Source: Megascapheus bottae
Lineage: Eukaryota > Chordata > Mammalia > Rodentia > Geomyidae
NCBI GenBank assembly: GCA_024803745.1
Contig: JANJXV010000004.1
Coordinates: 44,022,858 to 44,086,857 of the forward strand
Direction: 5' to 3'
Length of the DNA: 64,000 nt
Shown: one piece after another, positions 12,646 to 23,850 of the stretch
Position numbering within the stretch: position 1 is the stretch's first letter
How the letters are laid out: every line of letters begins with the position of its first letter
Program-made: the position numbers and the translations under genes
The notes under the pieces: generated by a model
Database searches by the model: none
Told to the model about the DNA's origin: nothing
Seen by the model: the letters and a program-made list of their open reading frames with translations, nothing else

Positions 12646-12874
12646 ATTCTTTCTATTCTTCTTTTCTTTTAAACTTCAGTAGTTGTCCTGGAGAGAAAAG
12701 AATACAGTTTAGTGATGTAATGAGAAAAAAAAACTGCATTAGAGACTCCCCATTTTTGAACCAATGGGGGTTACCTTCCATGGTCTTACAAAAAGGGCTA
12801 TATTTTATTATTGTTGCTGTTGTTGTTGGGAGTAGTAATAGTAGTGTGGTGGTGGTGGTATTTTGGTCATTGTG

Positions 12875-13110
12875 TATGCTGGTCCTTAGGCTTGAACTCA
12901 GGGCCTGGGTGCTGTACCTAAACGTTTTTGTGCAGGAGGAGCATTACATTCTACCACTTGAGCCACAGCTCCATTTCCAGCAGTTTTGGAAGGTAACTGG
13001 AGATAGAGCCACATGGCCTTTCCTGCCTGGGTTGGCTTCAAACCATATCCTCAGCTCTTAGTCTCTGCAGTTGCGAGAATTACAACTATGAGCCACCCGT
13101 AACAGGCTGA
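12875..13110 (-). repeat. SINE, B1-like plus ID-like arms
   Basis: Reverse orientation: GGCTTGAACTCAGGGCCTGG, CCACTTGAGCCACAGCTCC, TAACTGGAGATAGAGCC, CCTGGGTTGGCTTCAAACC, ending near TATGAGCCACCCG. Confidence 0.8.
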
Positions 13111-13382
13111 TTATAGAGATGGAGATGCTCACATGGGGCTTGAATTGTGTTCCCCAGTGATCGCTTTAGATCATGCCTGTAATACTAGATATAACATATA
13201 CGAGTGTATTTTAACACTTGACTTTTACTTCCCTGTGGTTCACTGATCATTTATTCTGCACTTTAGGGTCCAGAGGTTCTTTCTTCACTGCTTTAGATTT
13301 AAACTCAGGGCACTGCTTCAGTAAATCTGAATTCTGCATACCTATATTGTGTTTTGGGAGTTTCTTCTGTTTGTTTCTTTTT

Positions 13383-13536
13383 TTTAAATTTTTTTATTGT
13401 AATTAGTAAAAGGGTTACATGATATTTGCCAGATAGAAGGTGCATTAATTCACATACATTGATACCCTTTCACATGTCTTGGTACCCATTTCCCTCCCCC
13501 CCCACACCCCCACCCGTCTTGGTTTTCCCCCCTTCC
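13383..13536 (-). mobile_element. 5'-truncated L1, 3' UTR only, with 16-bp target-site duplication
   Basis: The plus strand reads poly-T, TTTTTATTGTAATTAG, GGGTTACATGATATTTGCC and AGATAGAAGGTGCATTA, then a pyrimidine tract. This is the reverse of the L1 3' end seen at 53023-53474. CTGTTTGTTTCTTTTT flanks it at 13367-13382 and 13537-13552 without mismatch. Only about 154 bp were inserted. Confidence 0.9.
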
Positions 13537-13552
13537 CTGTTTGTTTCTTTTT

Positions 13553-14769
13553 AAGTGAAAATAAAAATCTGCAAAAATACCATCTAGTTTATCATTAGTT
13601 AACATTATGAAAGCCTCAAAGTGACATTTCACTTATCAAAATCTATAGATCTGAAACACCTATGACCATTTACAGTTTACAAATAATTAGGTAAACTTTG
13701 ACTCAATAATCAACTAATTGCTATTCATATAATGAATCACTGATAAGTAATTGAATTTTTATATAAAGTGGCTTTCACTCTTCAAATATCTCTAAAATAT
13801 CACTATTATTAAAAGAAAAAAGGATAAAATATCCAAGCTATCTATTTCTAAATTAATGTTTCTAAATTAGCATATATTCACAATAGTAAAATTTGGATAT
13901 AGCAAAAATCTAACTTTTTTCAATAACTGATCTTTTATGCAGGATAACTGCTTCTCTTCATTTTCTTTTTCTATCAGTTGGTCTGTCTTCTCTGTCTGTA
14001 TCTCTGCTTGCACAGTACTATTTCATTGACCTAATTGTTAACCTCTATATAATCTCAAATTAGGATAATCCAAACTGGAGCCCTTTGGGATGCTGAGGAA
14101 ATAGAGAGCAAATAGAGGTTGGAAGACTTAATTCAGGAATAATCTTCCTCTGCATCTCACCTCCTGCTCCTTCTCCCCCAGCCTCCAGCCGCCCCCCCCC
14201 ACCCGCCACAGTGATCTAATAGAATTCCTATTCTCTAAAACAGGGCATAGAAATCCACCCCTTTACCCCAAAGCAAGTCATACAACCTAAGAAATGCAAT
14301 CCTTTCTGACAATGAGTCTTACCCCATACTTTGGAGGAAGGAAGGCTTTAGGGTGGAAGAAATATCCAGACAGATGTACTTTGCTGTGATTTTATTTTTC
14401 TCCTCACTCCTTAAGATCATAGCTTTTTCTTTAAACGTTCCATATGGGTATCGATTCCTCAACTAATCTAAGTATAAGATCAATTTTATGAAGCATCAGA
14501 TGTTGATTTCTGAAGGCTCTCAAGGCAAATATACAATAAATTAAGTATTTCATTCCTTTCTCTTATTAATCTGTTTTATTTGTTGTTATTACTATTGCTA
14601 TTGTTAGCATGCCAATCATGATCTTTATATTAGAGAAAAGGTATCATATTTTTGCTTTTACTGCTCCAAAGTTCTAAATCTGACAATTCTTTGGAATGAT
14701 AACAAGTAATGTTTCAGTTAGTCAATAAATATATTTATTCACCTTAATTATAATTTATCAAGAAAGGCT
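13553..14769. other. unique intronic sequence, nothing recognised
   Basis: AT-rich with a short C-rich tract at about 14185-14205. No gene or clear repeat seen. Confidence 0.55.
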
Positions 14770-14937
14770 TACAGTCAGGAAGTGGTGGCTCCCACCTGTA
14801 ATAACTAATTTTCCGAGGCCACCCCAGAGAGAACAATCTAGACTGTGTGATTCTGCCTCGAATTAAACCAATAAAAAGCTGAAATTTCAGGTGATGCTCA
14901 AATGTTAGAACATCAACCTTGATTGAAAAAAAAAAGG
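14770..14937 (+). repeat. SINE remnant, B1-like left arm
   Basis: CAGGAAGTGGTGGCTCCCACC and TGTAATAACTAATTTT, then a diverged right arm and an A tail at about 14927-14937. Confidence 0.6.
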
Positions 14938-15110
14938 AAGCTGTGTGCAGTTGGCTCACACCTGTAATCCTAGCTCCTCAGGAGGCTGAGATTTTAGGAT
15001 TATGATTCAAAGCCAGCCCAGACAGAATAGTCCTCATGAGGCAATCAGGTCCAATAAACTACTCACAAAAGCCAAAGGAATCTGAAAAGCCCTGAATTCA
15101 AGTCCCAGTA
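14938..15110 (+). repeat. SINE, B1-like left arm with shortened right arm
   Basis: GGCTCACACCTGTAATCCTA, TCAGGAGGCTGAGATTTTAG and TTCAAAGCCAGCCCAGACAG, ending in CCCTGAATTCAAGTCCC. It follows directly on the A tail of the preceding SINE. Confidence 0.8.
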
Positions 15111-15129
15111 TTCTGATTACAAGTACTCT

Positions 15130-18118
15130 GTATACACTACTCTCTTTGCAAGCTTACAAAGCAGGAAATTTAGCCATATATGTACAATATCCAACCTATT
15201 TATATTAAGTAATAACAGATCCTATAATTTCATAATTAGTACTTTATGTACTCCAAGGAACAATTATCCGAGACATTTCAGCTATTTTGAGAGAGTAAAA
15301 TTAATGTCTAAAATGGCTTTATATGTCTGTGTAACTATGTTTCTATATTTATAAGTGTAAGTCAATGCATACATCCATCTATACATAGATTGATAGAGAA
15401 ATAAAAAATTGGGGACAAACATACTTCTCTAATTAAATGTATAATCATGGATGCTGATCCATGTTACTGATGCTAAATGTTTTTTCCTTTAATGAGGCAT
15501 TTTAAACGAAATGGTTGCCTGTAATTAGACATCTGCAATCCAAGGAAAGCAAGCCAGCTTTGAAGCTGGCTGCCAGAGTTACAGTGCATTCCTCCATAGG
15601 ACAATGAAGAGAAAGAATAGTTGTAATTATAACATATACATCTTTAGTGCTCAGTAGTTGACAGCATGTGCAAAACAAGGCTTTCTAATATATTTAATTG
15701 CTCACTGCTAATAAAGAGTTGTCATGAAGAATTGCCTTTAATATATCTATATTCCATTAACAAGATTAATATTCACAAGGCACCTATGTCAACACAGGAG
15801 CTATCTGAGAACTAGTAAGTGACTTTTTTATAGGCTTCAGCCATTTGTGTAGCATCACAGGAAAAGGGTCATGTAGATTGTCCATTATGTTCCTTACATT
15901 GCCTTTTAGACAACTAATGACACCCTTAAAATATTTTCATGAACATCAACAAAGCAATACTTCTCAGATAACTCAGTCCGTTATTATAAAATATCCATAA
16001 TACCAACTGCTTATTTTATGTTAAAATAGAGTAACTTAGATTCAAATGAGGAAAGTTACCACAATAGTGGTTATCATAATTTAAACACAAGTCTGATTTT
16101 CTTTCAAGTCCATTCTTTATTAATTTAGTTTATTTCATTTCTTCCCTTTTAAAACAATGTGCTAATGTTACAGTTGTACATGCTACTTAGATATTCCATT
16201 TTTTGATTAAGCTGTTGCGCCTCTTTTTGTTTTGCACTCATTTTCTTTGTATATCCAATGGAAATACAAATAGATACTATGCATTGTTGATCATAGACTT
16301 GAAAGACAGTATCTATTTTATGTTGGCCATTAATGTACATTCAGTGATTTGACTTATGTAGTCACAGGTATATGACTCAAATTGCTTAATAGCTTGAGCT
16401 GGCTACAGCTGTGATAAGCTAATAAACTCAACTTCAATATCCTTCATTGAAATGAGAAATTTCTCCTTATTTTAATGAAATAATCTCATGATATTACATG
16501 CAGAGAGGATCTTACTATGGTGAGTTAACTTGGTTGGCCTTGTTTCAATCTCAAAATTTTAGGATTTCAAGCATTCATCCCCATATCTGGCTAAGGAAAT
16601 TATTTTACCTTTGGTGGTCTGCAAGTATAAATAATGTATCAATCGAAAGGTAGAAGATTTACAAGAGAACTCAAACTGTGCAAAAATTTCTTGGAGAAAA
16701 ATGAAAATCATAGTTCGACAAAAAATTGGACACTGGGAAATGGATATTTGAAAAGAGGAAGAGGAAGTCAAGAAGAGTGGGGAGATGAGTGAATAGAAGA
16801 AGCGAATGAAGTAGCAAATTCAAGTGAGTTGGAAGGATAGCTGTGCAAGATGAAAGGGGTAATATTAATAGATCAATGTGCATTGTATTCATAAACTGCA
16901 TTGTTGAATGGCCACTCCTTAAAATAAAATGAATAAACAACAGTAAAATGAATAAATAATTACCAGTATTTACTCATTTCTATGAGTACCATTTGATGGT
17001 TTATTCACAGTCATCTGACATAGGTCTTTTTGCAGTTATTGATAAGATCAATCAATAAATATGTCTCATTATTCCATCATTTCATGTTAACTATTCAACT
17101 GTGTCCCCTTGTTATTCTCACGCACACATATCTGCTTCATGTACAAGCAGGTAACTCTCAGTTATCCATAGGCCATCATTTTCTACCTTTTAGCTTCCTA
17201 TTTCACACTTATATCTCTATTCTATAGTTATTGTATAATTTGTATTCTGCTCACGACTCAATGAAAAATGAACTGGACCCTCATTATAACAGAGCCATGA
17301 GGAAAACCTATGAAAGCACAATTCCAAATAACTCTGCTTTCCATCCAGGAAAAATGGAAAATAGACATAAAAAAATGCTAAAAGATTAAAAGGAAATGTA
17401 TAAGATCTGATGGGTCAATCTTATTCCTGCCTGTTGAGCTAAGCCAAAATAAAGTTGATGAGTTGCATAGGAAAGCAAAGCTTGGTTACCTATGTGGAAT
17501 CTCTGATTTCTTAAGGTTCTGTACAGTCTAAGGATATCTGTATCCTTATTTGAGGCTTTATTCTTTAAAGGACATCCCATGTTAAATATCTTCTATTTTC
17601 TTCTAGGTCTACAATAATCAGAATAGTATTACTTGAAACATGAGCTAACATCCATCTTCCTCAGACTTTTACTATAGAGGATTGCCTATATCTGACTATA
17701 TAGAAAAAGATCATGTAAATCAAAATGAGTGTCTCATGTTGGAAAATCAACATTATTTGGAGGAAATATATATATAAATATATATACATTAACTTTTATA
17801 ATATATACCTGATACAGATTAGTTCCTCAAAATAAATGTTTAATATAATGTAGATTTGTTGGAAGGAATTCTGGCCCACAAAAGATACAAAATAATTTAC
17901 TGGGAAATATAAAATATCTGATACTAAAACACAAAGATAATATGGTTTACATAATAGCATCAATATTTAATTTTAAACTTTCACATGTGTATTCAGTTTA
18001 TATATAGTTTAAAGAAGGCCAACAAACAAACAACATCAAAGCATAAAACTACTTTAAATGCTTTTGGCCTGTTTGCTATGTACAGGTTAATTTTAAAAAC
18101 TCACTATTTCTTATCAAC
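15130..18118. other. unique intronic sequence
   Basis: No gene or interspersed repeat recognised, apart from a short (TA)n patch at about 17767-17800. The part at 15440-15640 looks less degenerate than its surroundings and is listed as a conserved-element candidate in the findings. Confidence 0.55.
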
Positions 18119-18135
18119 CACTGTTTTCATTTCTT

Positions 18136-18339
18136 TTTTATCCTTTTTTCTTTTTGACAGTCCTGGGGCTTGAACTCAGGATCTGGGCATTGTCCTTTGT
18201 CTTTTTCAAGGCCTGCTTTCTACCACTTTAGCCACAGCACCACTTCCATATATTTCTGGATATGTAGTACCAAGGAATTGAACCCAGGGCTTTTTGCATG
18301 CCAGGCAAGCATTCTATCACTAGGCCACATTCCTCGCCC
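18136..18339 (-). repeat. SINE, two-arm ID-like family, inserted at an L1 tail
   Basis: Reverse orientation: CAGTCCTGGGGCTTGAACTC, CTTTAGCCACAGCACCACTT, AATTGAACCCAGGGC, CACTAGGCCACATTCC. GTTTTCATTTCTT duplicates exactly at 18123-18135 and 18340-18352. The duplicated site overlaps the left target-site duplication of the L1 at 18353-18762, so the SINE arrived after the L1. Confidence 0.9.
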
Positions 18340-18352
18340 GTTTTCATTTCTT

Positions 18353-18762
18353 AAAAATTTTTATTATTGTTAATAAGGTATTGTACAGAGAGGTTACCAT
18401 TTCATAAGTCTGGTAAAATGGGCATTTTTTTTGACAATGACTCTCTTTACTTCCTTTCCTTTTCTCCTGGGTCCCCCTCTCCTATCTCTGCCCATAATAA
18501 ACCCAAACCCAAAACAAACACTACCACCATCATCATCAACAGTAAGAACAAGAAAAAGGTTCCATTTCCTGTATAAATAGTATTTTAAAGGTTCAGAGAA
18601 GTTACATATTTGTGTTCTTCCTCTAATATTCCTCCTTTAGTCTGATTAAACAGAGTATGAATGCCTACAATAATGCATGGGTTATCCTGTCATTGTATTT
18701 GAAATCTACATTCTACATATAAGAGAAAACATGCACCATTTCTCTTTCTTAACTTGGCTTAT
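18353..18762 (-). mobile_element. 5'-truncated L1: end of ORF2 plus 3' UTR
   Basis: Read on the minus strand from 18762, it starts with the last ORF2 residues (ISQVKKEKWCMFSLICRM, ending at the stop near 18706). The 3' UTR follows, with a G-rich tract, and then the short conserved L1 end. CACTGTTTTCA flanks the original insertion at 18119-18129 and 18763-18773. The SINE at 18136-18339 separates the left duplication from the element. Confidence 0.85.
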
Positions 18763-18907
18763 CACTGTTTTCAGTTTGTAAGAAACAAAACAAATGTGAA
18801 ATTTGGCCAAATAAACGGGAGAATGCACAAAATTATATATTACTTCCACATATATATACATATTTGTGTGTGTGTATATGTATACACTGAAAATCAAGGT
18901 TTAATTT

Positions 18908-19066
18908 TTTTTGCCAGTCCCCAGGCTTGAACTCAGGGCCTGGGCAGTGTCCTTGGACTTTCTCAAGACTAGAGCTCTACCACTTGAGCCACAGTACCAC
19001 TTCTGGCTTTTTCTATGTATGTGGTACCGAGGAATCAAACCTGGGTCTTCGTGCTAAACAAGCACT
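18908..19066 (-). repeat. SINE, two-arm ID-like family
   Basis: Reverse orientation: TTGCCAGTCCCCAGGCTTG, AGGGCCTGGGCAGTGTCCTT, CCACTTGAGCCACAGTACC, GTATGTGGTACCGAGGAATC. It is truncated in the left arm (ends at about AACAAGCACTA). GGTTTAATTTT before it and AGTTTAATATTTT after it suggest an imperfect target-site duplication. Confidence 0.85.
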
Positions 19067-19329
19067 AGTTTAATATTTTAAAAATATATTAAATTGGGTG
19101 TAATGCCTCATTTTTACCAGCATAATCCTTGCTTTCATTTTTAGGCAACTCTAATCATTAATGAAACTGTCATAGATTTATTTCCTATCAGACAAGTGCT
19201 TACAAACGTTGGAACCCTGCTGCCACATTAGATTCCCCTCTGAATATTTTGAATTAATATTTGTATGCGTTACAAGTTTACTTTCAAATCTGAGCTAGAA
19301 GCAATATCATTCAAATTTTTGTTTTGTTG

Positions 19330-19690
19330 CAGTTCGGGGCATTATAGTCCTGATCTATGTCATCAGCCATTTTCAATACCGCTTAGTTTTGAGACAGAAT
19401 CTTGCTGTGTAGACAGGAAATTCATTCTGGACTGCAATCCATCCATTTTAAGTTTCCTCTCCTAGCTGGTAAAGCGCATATCAGCATGCTTAGATGGAAT
19501 CTCTTGGGACTTTTCTGCCTGGGTGTGCCTGCCATCAGAGACCACCCCGTGTCAGTCTTCCCTGCCGCTGGGAGAAAAAGAATGACACTGGCTTCTATGT
19601 GCAGATATTCAATGGGTCTTGATACTTTTCTGCCTGAATTGGTCTTTCATTCTCAGCCTCTCAAGTAGCTAGCAGAGCCTAGCTTCGAGT
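19330..19690 (-). repeat. diverged B1-like and related SINE remnants
   Basis: TTGAGACAGAATCTTGCTGT, then GTAGACAGGAAATTCATTCT, is a reverse B1-like segment. Two later blocks (TTTTCTGCCTGGGTGTGCC; TTCTCAGCCTCTCAAGTAGC) look like reverse left arms of the B1-like SINE family. Confidence 0.5.
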
Positions 19691-20995
19691 TTTCAAGTGA
19701 AAAAAAGGAAAAGTAGATCATTGATCAATTATAATAACTTTCATTACATTTTGGGAAACTATGACCGTCATTTTCTGAATCCACATACATAGTCCTTACA
19801 CTAGTAAGTTGACTTTTATGTTAAACAAAGGCTAACCATCATAACCACTTTCAAGGAGGACTAAATATTTTCTCCGGACAATGTTGGCTTGAATGGCTAG
19901 CCAGCAAAGGAGGATATTTCTTCAAATCCTTCAAGTGAAGAAAATGATAGGAAGTCCTCAAGGCCCATGCTAGGATTGCTTTGTATATAAGAGTAAAAAA
20001 ATATCATTCTTTATATGATTAAAAATATCCTGAAAAAATCTAATGGTTATATTTAAAATGAATTGATTAGTTTTATTAATTGAATTGTAGAACACCATCA
20101 TTGTAAGTTACTTCCGGTTTTATAATCAATCATCAAGTAATTCACATTAGGAAAAGTAAAAGTGTTATTTATTAATATATAAAGTTTATCTTCATTTTCT
20201 GTTGAGTCAAGCAATCAAGAAAGTATGGTATATATCCTCACCTAACCATAAACACCTCTCACACACATTTGGCATATCACATAAATCTATTCTGTAAAGA
20301 CAATGCCGAAGGTTAGCCTCGAGGGGTTGATGAGATTGAATGATGTTTTTACAACAATCAAATTAAGGGAATGAAATATCTCCAAAGCAAAACAAAATAT
20401 AAAACCTTTGACCTAAGAAAAATGTAACTACAACTTTTTTAAGAGTTAATATATAAACAGTTATGGAACTATTAAATTATATTTTTAATATATATACCTA
20501 TGAATTATATACAGGAACTTCAGAGCATTTCATATTCTTTCTTGAGTTCCACTTACTATTTATTCACTTTCCCAGTATTTTTGACTTTGGCTTTGGACAG
20601 GAAACAGTAGCTGCTGATCTACCTTCAGGATGTATATGCTTTACATTTTCTTCATTCTTCTGAGAGACCCATCCATTCCCTCCCTACATGGGAAAGTGAT
20701 CTTCCAATGGTAAGAAATATTTCACTCTTGAATACCACATTTACATGCATTAAACATAGCAAGGATTTTGTTACTCCTGAAATATTTTAAGCAGTGAAGA
20801 ATCTTAGAACTACAGTAAGCAATTTAAGTTTTCTCAGGGTTAACACCAGCTTAGCTCTGGTGTTTTCAAAGAGCAAACTGCTGTATTTGGGGGAGGTGCA
20901 GCAAAAATGATAGTGATCTACATTATTACTGTAAGTCCCTCACAAACATGTTAGTCTGAAATTTAGCAGAACTGAAAATAATAGTACACATGTTT

Positions 20996-21020
20996 TTGTT
21001 GTTGTTGTTGTTGTTGTTGC
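20996..21020. repeat. (GTT)n microsatellite
   Basis: About eight GTT units. Confidence 0.9.
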
Positions 21021-21051
21021 TGCAAAGCAAAGGCTAAGTAGTGAATTGTTA

Positions 21052-21145
21052 TCCAGGTATTGGTGGTTCATGCTTGTAATCCTAGATATGTGGGAGGCTA
21101 AGATTAGAAGTATCAAGCTTCCATGCCAGTCAGGCAGAAAAGACG
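21052..21145 (+). repeat. SINE fragment, B1-like left arm
   Basis: CCAGGTATTGGTGGTTCATG, CTTGTAATCCTAGATATGTG, GGAGGCTAAGATTAGAAG. The right arm is absent or unrecognisable. Confidence 0.65.
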
Positions 21146-21149
21146 GACA

Positions 21150-22370
21150 TGGAGGCAAGTACTGGTTGTGACAAGTTCCGGTTATGCCAGTACTGAAGGG
21201 AACCCAGCACAGGCAAATTGCAACTTAGGCAAATGATCAGGCAGGAATCAAAACACTATCCTAAAACTAACTGGTGAGAATTTGGATTGGAGAGATGGCT
21301 CAACAGGACTGTGACAGTTTAGCAAACCTCACCAAAATTTTGAATTATTTTATGTCAATAGTAATTGTACCTTACAAAGCAAACCTTAGATATATAATAC
21401 CAGTCTTTGAAATATGCTTAAAAAAGTCTTCTGGGAGAAAGTCTATAATATTAATTTTTATGTACTTACTGATAGATCGTTTCCCTCCTGTTTTAAGGAA
21501 TGTGCTTTTTTCCTTTTAATTTAACCACTAGCAACACTTCCAATCATATCGGTTCCCTTCATTGCATTAAAAAGTGTTCCTTGGTGTTTGAAGGCAATGA
21601 TTCCATAACTTATCTCTTCTAAATTGCTGAACAATTGCATAGTAACTTGAACATATGTACCGACTTACACTTTACTATACAGGGGCTGTTGAGTATCTAT
21701 CTCAAAAGCTTTATTGGATTCCACCTACAATCTGTTCATTTAGCCAGATGGATTTCAGGACTGTGCCAATTGATTAGTGAAGTACCTTTCCATTCTGTAA
21801 TTGTAGGTTATTGAAATATAGTACAAAATGTATCCTCAGCCAAAGAGGCAGGGCATTGCAAGATATTTTTTAAGATAAATATCTTCCAGGTTTCTCCTTA
21901 CTTACTTACGCAAAAATGTTACTAGGGATTCTCTTTTTATATTTCCATGATAATATTTACTTGAGATGTTCAGTGAAATATGAATCATCTTCACAGCAAG
22001 ACTCGGTGGAGTTCTATTATAAAAGATTAATAAACACTCTCTGTCTTTACATAAAATTTTTACTTTTGAATCCTGAAGATTCAGTGTTTGTGGAAGAATA
22101 GATTTGGAAGTAAAAAGTATAAAGGTAAGTTTTCATGTCTATATCAATACTAGCAGAGAAATTGTTACCTTTTGTATTTGAGGGTGAAATTATTGCTCAA
22201 TTCAGAGTTTTGCATATGCTTTCAGATCAATTTTTCCCTAAAAGTGACCATAGATAAAATCTATCTATCCATATTGTCTATTTATTTCTAGATGTAATTA
22301 AGCATAACTTTCCACAAGACTAATATTAAAATGCAATGCCTATAAAACATATGGTTAGGATGCACCATGA
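21150..22370. other. unique intronic sequence, nothing recognised
   Basis: AT-rich; open frames under 90 codons, without recognisable features. Confidence 0.5.
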
Positions 22371-22383
22371 TTAAGAATACTGG

Positions 22384-22627
22384 TGGCTGGGCGTGGTGGC
22401 TCATGACTGTAATCCTAGCTACTCAGGAGACTGAGACCTGAGGATCACGGTTCAAAGCCAGCCCAAGCACTAAAGAACATGAGACTCATCTCCAATTAAT
22501 CACTAGAAAACAGGAAGGGGGGCTGTGGCTCCAGGGGTAGGGTGGTAGCCTTGAGCTAAAGAGCTCAGGGGCAACACCCAGGCCAGAGTTTAAGCACGAT
22601 GACCCACAAAAAAAAAAAAAGAAAGGA
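22384..22627 (+). repeat. full-length SINE, B1-like left arm plus ID-like right arm
   Basis: GGGCGTGGTGGCTCATGACT, GCTACTCAGGAGACTGAGAC, GGTTCAAAGCCAGCCC, TCATCTCCAATTAATCACTA, GCCTTGAGCTAAAGAGCTCA, A tail. AAGAATACTGG flanks it exactly at 22373-22383 and 22628-22638. It is a good reference copy for this family. Confidence 0.95.
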
Positions 22628-22676
22628 AAGAATACTGGCATGTGACAATAGCTGGCACTTAAAAGTGACTGCCTGA

Positions 22677-22876
22677 GGTTGGGAGTTTGACCTACTGGTA
22701 GAGTGCTTGCCTAGCATGCACGAAGACCCAGGTTTGATTACTTGGTACCACATGCATACATGCACAGAAAAAAGCCAGGAGTGGTGCTGAGGCTCAAGTG
22801 GTAGAGTTTTAGCCTTGAGAAACTCCAAGGACAATGCTCAGACCCTGAGCTCAAGCCCAGGACTGGCAAAAAAAAA
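22677..22876 (+). repeat. full-length SINE, two-arm ID-like family
   Basis: Left arm TTGCCTAGCATGCACGAAGA and TACCACATGCATAC; right arm GTGCTGAGGCTCAAGTGG and CCCTGAGCTCAAGCCCAGG, A tail. AAAAGTGACTGCCTGA duplicates exactly at 22661-22676 and 22877-22892. It sits 49 bp after another complete SINE. Confidence 0.95.
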
Positions 22877-23591
22877 AAAAGTGACTGCCTGACTCCAAAA
22901 TATTCTATTGATCACATGATCACATAGACTTCCTTTGCTTTGGTCCTTAATCTACTTAACAATCAGTTCTAAGGATGAAGTTTGTTAACCTTAATGCCTT
23001 GCATGTATGTAGTCCAGGTAAGAATTAAACAGAACTAAAACTGCATCTTGAATCACTAGCTTTGAACTTATTGGCATTATAAGCTTCATAGATCTGAGTT
23101 ATTTTCTAGTTATCTATATAGACCTCTTCAGAAATAAATGTTGTACAGCTCATGAAAATAAACATGATCAAATCACAAATAGATTTAAATGTTACTTGTA
23201 TAGAAGTCAAAAGAAATAAGACAGAAAAAGTGTAGCAATTGGTATATTTTAATACAACAGCATAAGATTAAATCAGGTTAGAACTATTGAAAGATTTGGT
23301 AGACACACAGACTCATCTACTTCTGCTGTAGAGATAGTTAAGCTTTTATCATGAAAGAAGAACAGAAAGATTGAATTTGATCTAAGAACATTACATACCA
23401 TTATGTAAATAGCATGATGAAACCCCATTGTACTACTAATACGCATTAACAAAAAAAGAAAGAGAAAAATGAGGCATCCAAATAGCTTCTAATCATTTAT
23501 ACCATAATCTTTCTGCTTAAAATAAGAGCTTCAGAAATTACTAAAATGATCAAGGTGTAGAAATAACAACCACATTTAAAATATAGCTTAA

Positions 23592-23840
23592 GTCAGGTGC
23601 CAGTGGCTCGTTTCTGTAATTCTAGCTACTCAGGAGGCTGAGATTTGAGGACTGCAGTTCAATACCAGCCCAGACAGAAAAGTCTCCATGGGACTCTTGT
23701 CTTCAATTAGCCACTTAAAACCCCAAAATGGTTCTGTGGTTGAAGTAGTAGAGAGCTAATCTTGTGCACAGAGAGGCTCAGAGATAGCAGCTGTGCCCTG
23801 AGTTCAAGACCTACAATAAACAACAACAAAAAAAGAAGGA
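23592..23840 (+). repeat. SINE, B1-like left arm plus ID-like right arm
   Basis: CAGGTGCCAGTGGCTCGTTT, CTAGCTACTCAGGAGGCTGA, TCAATACCAGCCCAGACAG, CTTCAATTAGCCACTTAA, CCCTGAGTTCAAGACC. A short AGCTTAA repeat flanks it at 23585-23591 and 23844-23850. Confidence 0.85.
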
Positions 23841-23850
23841 CACAGCTTAA

